Origin: Kribbella pittospori | Lineage (GTDB): Bacteria > Actinomycetota > Actinomycetes > Propionibacteriales > Kribbellaceae | Assembly (NCBI RefSeq): GCF_004331465.1 | Contig: NZ_SJKB01000007.1 | Coordinates: 186,001-250,000 of the forward strand | Direction of reading: 5' to 3' | DNA: 64,000 nucleotides | Shown here: piece by piece, positions 25,316 to 35,074 of the stretch | Numbering within the stretch: the stretch's first letter is position 1 | How the letters are laid out: the number at the start of each line of letters is the position of its first letter | Notes under the pieces: model-generated | The model's input: the letters and a program-made list of their open reading frames with translations, nothing else | The model's database searches: none | What the model was told of the DNA's origin: nothing | Program-made: the position numbers and the translations under genes

Positions 25316-25954
25316 CTACGACGTCAGGTGGGTGATGACGGCGAGCACCCGGCGGTGTGTGGTCGGTGTGTCCGCGATCTGCAGTTTCTGGAAGATGCTG
25401 CGCATGTGCGTCTCGACTGTCCGTTCGGCGACGACCAGTTGGCTGGCGATCGCGCTGTTGGACCGACCCTCAGCAACCAGCGCAAGCACCTCGCGCTCCC
25501 GCGTGGACAGTGCGGCGAGCGGATCGCTCGGACGCGTCGGCGTGATGAGAGCAGCGACGATCGCCGGGTCGAGGGCCGAACCGCCACCGGCGACGCGCTG
25601 CATTGCATCGAGGAAGTCCCCAACGCGCAAGACGCGGTCCTTCAGCAGATAGCCGAAGGCGCCCGTGCCGACCAACGGCACAACGTGCCGAGTCTCAATG
25701 TGCTGCGACAGCATCAGAATCGGCCGATCGGGGACCTCGGAACGCAGTACCGCAGCCGCCCGCGCCCCGTCGTCAGTCATGGTCGGCGGCATCCGTACGT
25801 CGATGATCGTCAGTTCCGGATCGACCGCGCGCACCACCGAGATCAGTTCGTCCGCGTCCTCCGCCGTACCCACGATCTCGTGGCCGTTCTCGGTCAGCAA
25901 CCGGCTCAAACCCTCACGAAACAAGGCGGAATCCTCGCCGATCACGATGCGCAC
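25316..25954 (-). CDS. NarL/LuxR-family response regulator
   Basis: A 212-residue response regulator with an intact receiver: acidic pair in IGEDSALF, phospho-acceptor Asp in TIIDVRMPP (about residue 53) and Lys in GYLLKDR. The LuxR-type HTH is at the C-terminus (LSTREREVLALVAEGRSN, then VVAERTVETHMRSI). The GTG start at 25954 overlaps the end of the sensor-kinase gene by 13 bp. It should be phosphorylated by that kinase and act as a DNA-binding regulator. Confidence 0.9.
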   Translation of the reverse strand: MRIVIGEDSALFREGLSRLLTENGHEIVGTAEDADELISVVRAVDPELTIIDVRMPPTMTDDGARAAAVLRSEVPDRPILMLSQHIETRHVVPLVGTGAFGYLLKDRVLRVGDFLDAMQRVAGGGSALDPAIVAALITPTRPSDPLAALSTREREVLALVAEGRSNSAIASQLVVAERTVETHMRSIFQKLQIADTPTTHRRVLAVITHLTS

Positions 25955-27858
25955 GGGATCTCCACCCTGATCGCGGTCCCGGCGCCGGGCGGGCTGTCGA
26001 CCGTGATCTCCCCGCCGACCGACGCCACCCGATCCCGCAACGACGTCAACCCGAACCCCTCGACCGCCCCGCCGACCCCGTCGTCTCGTACGACGGCCCG
26101 CAGTACCTGCCCGACGACCCCGACCTCGATCGAGATCCGGGTGGCACGGGCGTGCTTGAGGGCGTTCGCGATCGCCTCGCCGACGGTGAAGTAGACCGCG
26201 GTCGCGACGCCTTCGCCGACCTCCAACTCGGGTACGACGAGATCCACCGGCAAGGTACTGCCCGCGACGAGCCGGCGGAGCGCAACCGCGAGTCCGTCGT
26301 CGAGACGGCTCGGGCGGACGCCGTGCGCGATCCGCCGCAACTCCGCGACGGTGTCCTCCACGGTGACCACCAGTTCGTCGATCTCCTCGTACGCCGAGAC
26401 GCCCGGCGCAAGCTGATACTGCAGGGATCGCAGCCGCATCCCGATCGCGATCAGCTGCTGCTGGGCTCCGTCGTGCAGGTCGCGTTCGAGCCGTCGGCGT
26501 TCGGCGTTGATCTCCTCCATCAGCCGGAACCGGCTGGCGCGGACCTCGGCCAGCGCGTCCTGGAGTTCGAGGCGTAGCCGGCTGACCTCGATCGGCAGCC
26601 GGGCCTCGACCACGGCTTCGCGTGCCCGCCGGATCCGGCGGGCGGACGTCGTGCCGAGAACGAGGGCGCCGACCACGGAATCGCCTGTCTGCAAAGGGAT
26701 CGCGCCGTCGGGGATGGATACGCCGGCGCCCGGCCGGTGGAGGAGAACGCGCAGCCCGGGATCGTCGAGGACCTCACGCAGGACGGATTCGACCTGCTCG
26801 GGTTCGGCCGAGCCGTCGCGGACCTGGCGGACGAAGTCGCGGATCCGGGTCAGGGCCACCGTGCCGTCGGGGTCGACCAGACGCCCGACGGTGCGGTGGA
26901 TCCATTGGTGCAACGGGAGCAGGGCGAGGGCGGTCACGAAGGCGGCGGTGGTAACACCGACTCGATCGGGGAAGAAGTTGCCTGCAGCAAGGACGATCGC
27001 GGCGAAGACCGCCGCGGAGATGATCGCGGTGACGAGCCAACTGAGGGTGGTGCCGAGCAAACGGTCGATGTCGAACAGGTCGTGGCGCAGGATCGCGACG
27101 GTGATCGCGGCCGGCACCAGGACCAGCATCGCGATCAGGAAGAACATGTAGGCGATCGAGCCTGGCGCGCCCAGGGCGATCGCCAGCCAACTGGCGGCGA
27201 GGAGGACGGGAACGCTCACCGCGGCTGTCATCAGCCAGCGCAGGCGGAGGCGAGTGAGGTTGTCGCCGCGCAGGTAGCGGACGACGAGGCTGGAGGCGGC
27301 GGCCAGGAGTACGCCGACGAAGCCGGCGAAGACGACGATCACCCAGACGGCCTCGGCCGGCCGCGGGATGTCGAGGCGGGATCTGCCGGTGGTGTCGTCG
27401 AAGGCCGAGACGGTGAGGTTGACGAGGGCGCAGGAGATCGGGATCGCGATCCAGATCAGGCGCCACCGGCGGCCGCGCAGGAGGCCGTCCGGGAAGAGCA
27501 GGACAAGCGTGGCGAACCCGAGAAACAACCACGGCCACGCCCCAGCCGCCACAACCTCCACACCCTGAGCACCCGGCCAGGCGCTCGCAGTGTCCGCGGT
27601 CGCGCCCCAATCCTCGAGGAGAAAGACGATGGCCGGGAGGGTCGCAGTGAGGCAGAGAGTCGGGCCGATCGGGGTTTGTGGCGCTCGTGTGGCGACCAGC
27701 CAGCCCAAGACGAGGCAAGGTACCAGCAGGGCCGTGGTGGTGGGGGCGTCCAACGGACCGCCGACGGACCAGGCGCCGTACGCGAGGACGAAGCGCAGCA
27801 CGGTGGCCGCGACGAAGACGATCGTCGCGGTGGCGACCAGGGCGATCGGCCGGGACAC
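25942..27858 (-). CDS. Sensor histidine kinase (HisKA_3 type)
   Basis: A 638-residue membrane kinase. The N-terminal half has about ten hydrophobic helices arranged as a transmembrane sensor. The dimerisation and phospho-acceptor motif is RDLHDGAQQQLIAIGMRL, with His in HDGAQQQL (about residue 475). The HATPase_c domain follows (VGEAIANALKHA, DDGVGG, GFGLTSLRDRV). It forms a two-component pair with the overlapping response regulator. The GTG at 27858 has GAGG just upstream; the frame extends to 27942 without signs of coding. The signal sensed is unknown. Confidence 0.88.
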   Translation of the reverse strand: MSRPIALVATATIVFVAATVLRFVLAYGAWSVGGPLDAPTTTALLVPCLVLGWLVATRAPQTPIGPTLCLTATLPAIVFLLEDWGATADTASAWPGAQGVEVVAAGAWPWLFLGFATLVLLFPDGLLRGRRWRLIWIAIPISCALVNLTVSAFDDTTGRSRLDIPRPAEAVWVIVVFAGFVGVLLAAASSLVVRYLRGDNLTRLRLRWLMTAAVSVPVLLAASWLAIALGAPGSIAYMFFLIAMLVLVPAAITVAILRHDLFDIDRLLGTTLSWLVTAIISAAVFAAIVLAAGNFFPDRVGVTTAAFVTALALLPLHQWIHRTVGRLVDPDGTVALTRIRDFVRQVRDGSAEPEQVESVLREVLDDPGLRVLLHRPGAGVSIPDGAIPLQTGDSVVGALVLGTTSARRIRRAREAVVEARLPIEVSRLRLELQDALAEVRASRFRLMEEINAERRRLERDLHDGAQQQLIAIGMRLRSLQYQLAPGVSAYEEIDELVVTVEDTVAELRRIAHGVRPSRLDDGLAVALRRLVAGSTLPVDLVVPELEVGEGVATAVYFTVGEAIANALKHARATRISIEVGVVGQVLRAVVRDDGVGGAVEGFGLTSLRDRVASVGGEITVDSPPGAGTAIRVEIPCAS

Positions 27859-28009
27859 ATCCTCATGATGACCGCGACGCGAAGCGAAAGCACCAGTGCC
27901 AGCACGTAGTGGCCAGCGGCGACCGACGTCCGGCGACAGCACGGATGCCCGCCCACCCCGCCGAACGCCAAGGTGAAGGCGTCAAACACCAAGCCAGGAG
28001 GGGATTCCC

Positions 28010-28321
28010 ATGGTTGCCGTCGTCACGATCCTGTTCGCGTTCCCGCTCGGATTCTTCCTGCGGAACCGGCTCGCCGCGTACGTCGCCTACATCGCGATCT
28101 TCGCGTACTCCTTCACCTTCCAGACGCTGTATCTGCTGCGCGCCTGGGTCGGCGACAGTACCCAGGCGTTCCCAGCCGATCCCGAGACGCTGCCGCTCGG
28201 CTACCTTGCCGTCACCGGCGGGATCTACGTCGTCGGATTCCTGCTCGTCGCCTGCGGACACCACATCGGCAGCAAGCGGCGGTCAAGGTCCACCGCCGTA
28301 GACCTCGACCCCGCCCACTAG
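28010..28321 (+). CDS. Small integral membrane protein
   Basis: 103 residues with hydrophobic segments at about 1-20, 22-45 and 64-84, then a basic tail (HHIGSKRRSRS). A good ribosome-binding site, AGGAGGGG, precedes the ATG. The function is unknown. It is divergent from the sensor-kinase gene (151-bp gap), so it may be a target of that two-component system (inference from position only). Confidence 0.7.
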   Translation: MVAVVTILFAFPLGFFLRNRLAAYVAYIAIFAYSFTFQTLYLLRAWVGDSTQAFPADPETLPLGYLAVTGGIYVVGFLLVACGHHIGSKRRSRSTAVDLDPAH

Positions 28322-28346
28322 ATTCCGACCAAGCCCGCCCCGGATC

Positions 28347-30857
28347 TCAGGCAAGCTCGAGCGAAGGCCGGTCGGGCACCTGGCCATATGTCGTCGTGCG
28401 CTGCCGGGCCGGGCGGCCGGCGGCCGTCGCCATCGCAGTCAGTTCGGCGATCGACTTCCGCGAGCCGTGCTTGGAACCGGCCATCCGGCTGATGGTCTCC
28501 TCCATCAGCGTGCCGCCGATGTCGTTGACGCCACCGTTCAGGACCGCGACGCACCCGTCCACCCCGAGCTTGACCCACGAGCACTGGATGTTGTCGATCC
28601 GCCCGTGCAGCATGATCCGCGACATCGCGTGCACCGCGCGGTTCTCGTCGTACGTCGGACCCGGGCGGGCGACGCCGGCCAGGTAGATCGGCGAGTTCTG
28701 GTGGATGAACGGCAGCAGCACGAACTCCGTGAATCCGCCGGTCTGATCCTGGACAGCGGCGATCGTGCGCAGGTGCTGGACCCAGTGATGCGGTGCGTCG
28801 ACGTGGCCGTACATCATCGTCGAACTCGATGGCAGACCGACCTTGTGGGCCGTGGTGATGACCTCGATCCACGATGCCGTGGGCAACTTTCCCTTGGTGA
28901 GGATCCAGCGGACGTCGTCGTCCAGGATCTCCGCCGCGGTACCGGGGATGCTGTCCAGCCCCGCCTCCTTGACCGAGATCAGGAAGTCCTCGATCGAGAG
29001 CCCGGTACGCACGGAGCCGTTGACGATCTCCATCGGCGAGTACGCGTGCACGTGCATGTCCGGCACCCGGTCCTTCACCGCGCGGACCAGGTCGGCGTAC
29101 GCCGTGCCCGGCAGGTCCGGGTGGATACCGCCTTGCATGCAGACCTCGGTCGCGCCGATCACCCAGGCTTCCTCGGCGCGCTGGCCGACCTCGTCCATCG
29201 ACAGCGAGTAGGCGTCCGCGTCGGTGCGCCGCTGGGCGAACGCGCAGAACCGGCAGCCGGTGTAGCAGACGTTGGTGAAGTTGATGTTCCGGTTCACGAC
29301 GTACGTGACGTCGTCGCCGACCGTTGCCTTGCGCAACTCATCGGCCAGCGAAGCCAACGCATCGAGGGCAGGACCGGTGGCTGTGATCAAGGTCAGCGCC
29401 TGGGCGTCGGAGAGTCCGGCCGGGTCGCGTTCGGCGGCGGCCAGTGCTTCCTTGACGTCACCCTCGATACGTTCGGGTGCGGAGCGCCCCGCGACCTGCT
29501 CACGCAGCACGTCCCAGTCGCCGTAGGCCGCGTCGAAGTCGGAGCGAGTTTCGGTACGACGACCTTCGGTGTCGATCGCGGTGTGCAGATCGGTCCGCCC
29601 GACACTGTCCCAGCCGCCATCAGGCTCCTGCCAGGGCAGGCCGACCGGCATGGCGGACTCATTGGCAAGCCCGGTCGCCGGGTCGACCAGCGCCTCGACA
29701 TGCGAGATCAGGCGCGGGTCGAGCCAGGGCTCCCGCAGGTACTCCGGGTGCGTGGTCAGCCGCTCCCGCAAGGTGAAGCCCGCGTCCGCGGTGACCTTCG
29801 CCAGGTCATCGATCTGCGGCCACGGCCGCTCCGGGTTCACGTGGTCCGGCGTCAGCGGCGAGACCCCGCCGAAGTCGTCGACGCCCGCCTCCAGCAGCGC
29901 TCGGCACTCGGCCAGGTCGACCAGGTTCGGCGGGGCCTGCACGCGGACCCGCGGCCCGAGCACGACCCGCGTCACCGCGATCGCGGCCAGCCACTCGTCC
30001 AGCGGTACGTCGTCGTCGTTGCGCATCGCCGTGTCGGGCTTCACCCGGAAGCCCTGGATGATGACCTCCTGGATCCCGTTGTACTGCCGGGCGATCTTGC
30101 GCAGGGCGAAGATCGAGTCGGCACGCTCCTCGAGCGTCTCGCCGATGCCGATCAGCAGACCGGTGGTGAACGGCACGTTGGACCGGCCGGCGTCCTCCAG
30201 CACTCGCAGCCGGATCGCCGGGTCCTTGTCCGGCGAACCGAAGTGCGGCTGGCCCTTCTCCTCGAATAGCCGCCGCGACGTGGTCTCGAGCATCATCCCC
30301 ATGCTCGGTGCGACCGGCTTCAGCCGCTGCAGGTCCTGCCACTTCATCACCCCGGGGTTGAGGTGCGGCAGCAAGCCGGTCTCCTCCAGCACCCGGATCG
30401 CCATCGCCCGCACGTAGTCGAGCGTGCTGTCGTACCCGGCCTCCTCGAGCCAGGTCCGGGCAGCGTCCCACCGCTCCTCCGGGGCGTCGCCGAGGGTGAA
30501 CAGCGCCTCCTTGCACCCGAGCGCCGCACCCTGCCGCGCGATCTCCAGCACCTCGTCCGGTGACAGGTACGGCGAATGCACCCGGCCCGGCGTGGTCGCG
30601 AACGTGCAGTAGTGACACCGGTCCCGGCACAGCCGGGTCAGCGGGATGAAGACCTTCTTCGAGAACGTGATGATCCCGGAGCGGTCGGCATCCGACAGTC
30701 CCTGGTCGCGGACCCGCGCGGCGGTCGCCATCAAGGCGGTCAGCGCGTCACCTGAGGCCGCCAGCAGCACTTCGGCTTCGGCCGGGTCGAGGGTCTTGCC
30801 GTCGTCCGCACGCTTGAGGGCGCGGCGCATCGCCGTACTGAGTTCAGTGGTTGTCAC
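28347..30857 (-). CDS. fbiC: FO synthase, bifunctional radical SAM enzyme
   Basis: An 836-residue fusion of CofG and CofH that makes FO, the deazaflavin core of coenzyme F420, from tyrosine and a ribityl-pyrimidine. Two radical-SAM cluster motifs are visible: CRDRCHYC in the N-terminal half (about residue 75) and CYTGCRFC in the C-terminal half (about residue 510). Conserved segments include LFTLGDAPEERW, LNPGVM, MQGGIHPDLPG and VHAYSPMEI. The GTG at 30857 is chosen; the longer frame to 31109 overlaps the divergent TetR gene. It matches the family's usual length of about 850 residues. Confidence 0.95.
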   Translation of the reverse strand: MTTTELSTAMRRALKRADDGKTLDPAEAEVLLAASGDALTALMATAARVRDQGLSDADRSGIITFSKKVFIPLTRLCRDRCHYCTFATTPGRVHSPYLSPDEVLEIARQGAALGCKEALFTLGDAPEERWDAARTWLEEAGYDSTLDYVRAMAIRVLEETGLLPHLNPGVMKWQDLQRLKPVAPSMGMMLETTSRRLFEEKGQPHFGSPDKDPAIRLRVLEDAGRSNVPFTTGLLIGIGETLEERADSIFALRKIARQYNGIQEVIIQGFRVKPDTAMRNDDDVPLDEWLAAIAVTRVVLGPRVRVQAPPNLVDLAECRALLEAGVDDFGGVSPLTPDHVNPERPWPQIDDLAKVTADAGFTLRERLTTHPEYLREPWLDPRLISHVEALVDPATGLANESAMPVGLPWQEPDGGWDSVGRTDLHTAIDTEGRRTETRSDFDAAYGDWDVLREQVAGRSAPERIEGDVKEALAAAERDPAGLSDAQALTLITATGPALDALASLADELRKATVGDDVTYVVNRNINFTNVCYTGCRFCAFAQRRTDADAYSLSMDEVGQRAEEAWVIGATEVCMQGGIHPDLPGTAYADLVRAVKDRVPDMHVHAYSPMEIVNGSVRTGLSIEDFLISVKEAGLDSIPGTAAEILDDDVRWILTKGKLPTASWIEVITTAHKVGLPSSSTMMYGHVDAPHHWVQHLRTIAAVQDQTGGFTEFVLLPFIHQNSPIYLAGVARPGPTYDENRAVHAMSRIMLHGRIDNIQCSWVKLGVDGCVAVLNGGVNDIGGTLMEETISRMAGSKHGSRKSIAELTAMATAAGRPARQRTTTYGQVPDRPSLELA

Positions 30858-30948
30858 GTCATCCGAGCCTAGGCGCCGAAAACGGCCGAATCGCACGATT
30901 CGGGGGACCAAAAACAATCCGTACAGACGTCTTGATAGTTTGACATTC

Positions 30949-31503
30949 GTGCAGGTCAGGCAGGGGGTCGACGGTCGCCGGATGCGTGGTGAGCAGCGCC
31001 GGAGCGAGTTGCTCCGGGCCACCATCGGCGTGATCGAGCGCGACGGAGTCGCAGGTGTGAGCCATCGTGCGGTGGCTTCAGTGGCCGATGTGTCGGTCGC
31101 GTCGATCACCTACCACTTCGCGACCCTGGACGATCTGCTGATCGCGGCACTGAGGTGGGCCGCGGACGATCTCGCCGTCGAGTTGCACGGGCGGGGGAGC
31201 GAGCTGGGCGCACGGCCGGCCGACGAACTGGCCAGGTTGATCGAGGACAGCCTGATCCGGCGGCGGGGCCGGACACTCGCCCTGTACGAGCTCTATCTGT
31301 ACGCCGCTCGGCGTCCGGAGCTGAGGTCCGCGGCGGGGGCCTGGCTCGAACCACTGACCGAGATCGCACGCGCCTTCACCGCCGATCCGCAGAAGGCGCG
31401 CCTGTTGGTCGCCGCGCTCGACGGACTGCTGATGCAGGCCCTGATCGGTGCCCGCGAAGTCGACCGGGCGGACTTCGCCGCGCTCCTCGAGGTCCTGAGG
31501 TAA
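30949..31503 (+). CDS. TetR-family regulator
   Basis: About 184 residues if started at GTG 30949, or 173 from ATG 30982. The HTH is clear (LRATIGVIERDGVAGVSHRA, then VADVSVASITYHF). TAGTTT (30936-30941) sits 7 nt before the GTG and there is no Shine-Dalgarno, which supports a leaderless start at 30949. It is divergent from fbiC. Its stop abuts the stop of the convergent DUF2867 gene. Confidence 0.85.
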   Translation: MQVRQGVDGRRMRGEQRRSELLRATIGVIERDGVAGVSHRAVASVADVSVASITYHFATLDDLLIAALRWAADDLAVELHGRGSELGARPADELARLIEDSLIRRRGRTLALYELYLYAARRPELRSAAGAWLEPLTEIARAFTADPQKARLLVAALDGLLMQALIGAREVDRADFAALLEVLR

Positions 31504-31995
31504 CTACCTGCCCACGCCGGCCCGGGCCATGCTGAGCACGATGAGGTGGTGGAAGGGGCGGATGAGGTTGTAGTAGAACCGGCCGGCCGGTCGCAGGTAC
31601 TTCACCAACGTGACCACCGTGAACTCGCTCTCGGGCTTGGCGTTGTCGGTGATGAAGGCCAGATAGCCGATCAGGTGGTTGTCGGAGATCTTCAGCAGCA
31701 GGTAGTGGTCCTCCTCGCCGCGCTCCACGGTGAAGAAGGCGTCGAGGTCGCCCGGTGTGAAGCTCACCGTCTCAGGTCGCATCCGGCGCGACGGCGGGGC
31801 CACGGTCTCCAGCCGCAGTGCCAATGCCACGGCGAACCGGGCGGCGAACAATCCCTTGATCCACAAGGGGCTGTAGCCCAGTGAGCCCGCGATGAACTCG
31901 CGCAGTGACACCGATCCGCGGATGGTCTTCACGTCGATCTCGTCGACGGTGGGTAGCAGGTCGTCCAGCTCCGGCAGGTCCGTGCGGGTGGGCAT
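31504..31995 (-). CDS. DUF2867-like protein
   Basis: 163 residues. The start MPTRTDLPELDDLLPTVDEIDVKTIRGS and the later HYLLLKISDNHLIGYLAFITD and RPFHHLIV segments resemble the DUF2867 family, which has no known biochemical role. The ribosome-binding site GAGGAG precedes the ATG at 31995. It lies 10 bp downstream of the TetR gene and is probably cotranscribed with it and repressed by it. Confidence 0.75.
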   Translation of the reverse strand: MPTRTDLPELDDLLPTVDEIDVKTIRGSVSLREFIAGSLGYSPLWIKGLFAARFAVALALRLETVAPPSRRMRPETVSFTPGDLDAFFTVERGEEDHYLLLKISDNHLIGYLAFITDNAKPESEFTVVTLVKYLRPAGRFYYNLIRPFHHLIVLSMARAGVGR

Positions 31996-32005
31996 GGCAG
32001 CTCCT

Positions 32006-32557
32006 CTAGTCGAGCGAGGTCTCGCCGGTGGCGAGCCGCAAGGTCAGCAGGTAGATGTCGCGCAGGTCGTCCCTGGCGATCGGCGGCAGCACCTGTTCGG
32101 CGCCGATGAGGATCAGGTACAGCAGTTCCGCGAAGCGGTCCGCGTCCACGTCCGCCTTCAGTCCACGGCAGAGCTCCTTCAGGTACGCCGTCCGTGCCCG
32201 GTCCACCCGCTCCTGCGCGGCCCGTACTTCGGGGTCCTGCAGCGCCCAGGCCCGGATGGCGATCTCCAGACCCGCGGTGCTCAGGTCCGACAGCACGAGC
32301 TGCAGGAGATGGAGCAACTTCGCCGCCGGTTCCGCGTCCGGCTCACGCTCGACGGTGTCGATCATCCGGGTGGTGTACCGCGCTTCGAAGTACTCCAGCA
32401 ACGCCGTCCGGTAGCCGGCGGCGCCTTTGAAGTGGTGGTAGTACGAGCCCTTGGTGACGCCGAGTTTGCCGGTGAGCCGCTCGATCGTCACGGCCGGCGC
32501 ACCCTCGTCCGCCAGCAGCTCGAACCCGGCCTCCAGCCATTCCGTCCGCGTCACCAT
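32006..32557 (-). CDS. TetR-family regulator
   Basis: 183 residues. The HTH spans WLEAGFELLADEGAPAVTIERL and GVTKGSYYHHF, typical of TetR. The ATG at 32557 is preferred over 32578, because the earlier start would sit inside the palindromic operator just upstream (32569-32588). It is followed after 10 bp by the DUF2867 gene. Autoregulation through that operator is likely. Confidence 0.88.
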   Translation of the reverse strand: MVTRTEWLEAGFELLADEGAPAVTIERLTGKLGVTKGSYYHHFKGAAGYRTALLEYFEARYTTRMIDTVEREPDAEPAAKLLHLLQLVLSDLSTAGLEIAIRAWALQDPEVRAAQERVDRARTAYLKELCRGLKADVDADRFAELLYLILIGAEQVLPPIARDDLRDIYLLTLRLATGETSLD

Positions 32558-32568
32558 GCAGCGACCAT

Positions 32569-32588
32569 ACCATACCATTTGGTATGGT
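32569..32588. promoter_or_regulatory. TetR operator palindrome
   Basis: ACCATACCATTTGGTATGGT has perfect 9-bp arms around TT. An extra ACCAT repeat at 32564 lengthens one side. It lies 11 bp upstream of the TetR start and touches the stop codon of the GH116-like gene. The symmetry and position fit a self-regulatory TetR operator well. Confidence 0.75.
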
Positions 32589-35056
32589 CAGAGCTTCACC
32601 GCCGAGCCCGCGCTCACCACGCCGGCCGGCACGTCGACGGGCCTGCGGTCCGCGACCTCGATCGATGTGAGCCGCAGACTGCCTTCGCGGACGTGCAGGA
32701 TGCCCTCGGCCAGATCCACAGTGCCGAAGGCGTCACCGGTCGACCAGAAGTGCCGGGATCCCGCGACCTGTGGCGCGAATCGCATCACCCCGCTCCGCCC
32801 GTCGTAGTCGAATCCGGTCAGCGCGATCACTGCAGCCCAGCTCGCCATCGCCCGCGCGTAGTGGTGACCACACTCGGCTTCGTCGAAGGGGTTCCGCCGC
32901 TCACCGTCGTACCGGGCCCGGATGTCGGCGATCACCTTCAGTCCCTCGTCGACCAAGCCCTCCGAGATGAGGCCGACCGCGAGTATGTGCTCGAAGCCGG
33001 TCATCACCTCGGAGAAGTACGGGAACGGGCGCTCGGGCCGGTTGCCCCGCGGGTAGCTGCACATCAGTACGGCGGATTCGTCGCCAAGCACGTAGCTGCG
33101 CATGTGGTTGAAGTGCCCGAAGAACCCGGATCGGCCGTTGTGCTTCAGGATGCTGCGCAACGTCGTCACCACGTGGTCGGTGTCATGCAGCGAGCCGAGC
33201 TGGGTCAGCCGGGCGAGATGCTGACCCACCAGTTGGTCGACAAGGCACCCGTCGCCGAGTTGCAGCACAGGTTTCGTGGGGTCGGCCGCGCCCATCCGCT
33301 CGCGCAGTCCCGGTGCGACGTCGTCCGCGGAGGCCGGCGGGCGGATCTCGTGCCGGTAGTACTCGCCGTTGAAGAGGTGCTCGTCCATCCAAGCGCTGCC
33401 GTACTCGAACATCCGTCGGCACTCGTCCGCGAGATCCCCGACACCGAGGTACGTCGCCATCTCCTCACACGCACGCAACGCCGCCAGGTACCACGACTGC
33501 ATTTGCGGGTTGGGACCGTAGTACTCGACGTCCATCGTGTTGTGCTGGCAGCCCTCCATCACCCCGTCGCGATCGGCATCCCAGCCGCAGGCAATCCAGC
33601 AGAACTCGAGCGCCCGTCGAGCGGCCGGCCACAAGGAGCGCAGCATCTCGTCGTCACCGCTGAGTCGCCAGTCGCGATACAGCTTGACCAGGGACCCGAG
33701 CTGCCCGTCGGCCGCGGCGACCTGCCAGTCCTGCGCACTCGTTGCCAACGGCAATCCGACCCGGAAGCTCATCAGGCCTTGATCGTTCGTCGCATGGCCG
33801 AACTCGACCTCGCGCAACGAGCGAGCGATCTCGCCGAACAGGAACGGCGTCGCCTGCTCGTAGTTCCAGACATGTGTGCAACTGCCGAAACAACTGCCCT
33901 CGTGATCGGAACACCCTTCCCAGCCGAAGAACCGCCCGTCCGGCGTCCGGAACACCGTCTGCGTCCGCAGCGTGCTCAGATTGAACAGCGCCGCTTCCTT
34001 GACCTGATCCGGCAGATCGCTGCCAAGGAAGTCCTCGACGAAGGCGACCGTACGACGCTCCAGTACGTCGAGCTGTGGCGCGAACCGGCAGATCGCTGTC
34101 CAGGCGTCGTCGACCATCGTTGTGTAGTGGTTGCCGACGATGTCCGGCTTCTCCCACGCACGCCGGTTCGGGAAGTGCCAGCCGAGCAGGAAGGTGAAGC
34201 GTTCGGTCGCGCCGGCCTCGATCGTCCGGCGATCGGCCACCGAGGCGATCGGGGTCGCGGACTCGCTGGTGCGTTCGTCGAGCCGGCCGTCCGCACTGAA
34301 GTCGTCCCAGAAGTCGAGCAGGCTGTCGCCCCAGGTCCGGTCCGCCCAGCGGGTCCGGAGACTCAGGTCCTGACTGTCGATCACGCCCAGGGCGATGGAG
34401 CCATACTGCTCCGCAACTTGATCGACACCGCGGCTGCGCAAGAGCACGCCGTCCACGCGAAGGCCGGACGGGTCGCACTCGCCGGTCGCCGTCATGTTGT
34501 AGTTGTCTGAGGCAACATCCGTGCTGCCGTCCCGGCCGATGAAGTTCTGCAGCGATCCCGCCAGTGAGACGGTCAACGGCTGATCGCTCCGGTTCGTCAC
34601 GACGAAGCGCAGTACGGCGACCGGCCACGAGCTGGCGTCCACGTCGGTGGGGACGAACGGGTTGAAGGCCTCCAGGTCCACCTCGACCGGTACGTCGTCA
34701 TCGTGGAGTTGGAGCCGGCCGAACGGGTACGCCGTACCGAAGGTGGCCTCACGGAAGCGGGGGAGGCCGTGGCTCTGGGCGGCGCTGCCGTGGGCGCCTT
34801 CATACTCGCTCAGGTCCAGCGGACCTTCGGCGGCACGAGTCGTCACCGTGCCGTCAGGCGACTCGGTGCGGATCGCGAAGAACGCCGTACCAGGGTGGAA
34901 GCCCTTGGCCGGGCGGTTCACGATCTCCCAGTCGCGGAGGTTGCCGCGGCCGCCGAGACTGACCGTCCCGGTTCCGATGCCGCCCAGCGGCAAGGCGATC
35001 CGGCGCAGCCGGCGGCCGGAGTAGGTGCGGAGGAGGGGCCAGTCCGTGGTCGTCAT
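32588..35056 (-). CDS. GH116-like glycoside hydrolase (glucosylceramidase-type)
   Basis: 822 residues, without signal peptide. The N-terminal beta domain begins RIALPLGGIGTGTVSLGGRGNLRDWEI, the classic start of GBA2/GH116 enzymes. The C-terminal alpha/alpha barrel contains GSCTHVWNYEQATPFLF and CQHNTMDVEYYGPNPQMQSWY, where the Asp of NTMDVE corresponds to the acid/base region of GH116. It should hydrolyse a beta- or related glycoside in the cytoplasm. The ATG at 35056 has GGTGG nearby; a GTG at 35068 is an alternative. The substrate cannot be told from the sequence. Confidence 0.85.
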   Translation of the reverse strand: MTTTDWPLLRTYSGRRLRRIALPLGGIGTGTVSLGGRGNLRDWEIVNRPAKGFHPGTAFFAIRTESPDGTVTTRAAEGPLDLSEYEGAHGSAAQSHGLPRFREATFGTAYPFGRLQLHDDDVPVEVDLEAFNPFVPTDVDASSWPVAVLRFVVTNRSDQPLTVSLAGSLQNFIGRDGSTDVASDNYNMTATGECDPSGLRVDGVLLRSRGVDQVAEQYGSIALGVIDSQDLSLRTRWADRTWGDSLLDFWDDFSADGRLDERTSESATPIASVADRRTIEAGATERFTFLLGWHFPNRRAWEKPDIVGNHYTTMVDDAWTAICRFAPQLDVLERRTVAFVEDFLGSDLPDQVKEAALFNLSTLRTQTVFRTPDGRFFGWEGCSDHEGSCFGSCTHVWNYEQATPFLFGEIARSLREVEFGHATNDQGLMSFRVGLPLATSAQDWQVAAADGQLGSLVKLYRDWRLSGDDEMLRSLWPAARRALEFCWIACGWDADRDGVMEGCQHNTMDVEYYGPNPQMQSWYLAALRACEEMATYLGVGDLADECRRMFEYGSAWMDEHLFNGEYYRHEIRPPASADDVAPGLRERMGAADPTKPVLQLGDGCLVDQLVGQHLARLTQLGSLHDTDHVVTTLRSILKHNGRSGFFGHFNHMRSYVLGDESAVLMCSYPRGNRPERPFPYFSEVMTGFEHILAVGLISEGLVDEGLKVIADIRARYDGERRNPFDEAECGHHYARAMASWAAVIALTGFDYDGRSGVMRFAPQVAGSRHFWSTGDAFGTVDLAEGILHVREGSLRLTSIEVADRRPVDVPAGVVSAGSAVKL

Positions 35057-35074
35057 GTCCACCGACACTAATCG

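Noticed and set aside
31892..34510. An 872-residue plus-strand open frame opposite the GH116-like gene
   Set aside because: Composition is typical of antisense frames in GC-rich DNA, and the minus-strand glycosidase has clear family motifs.
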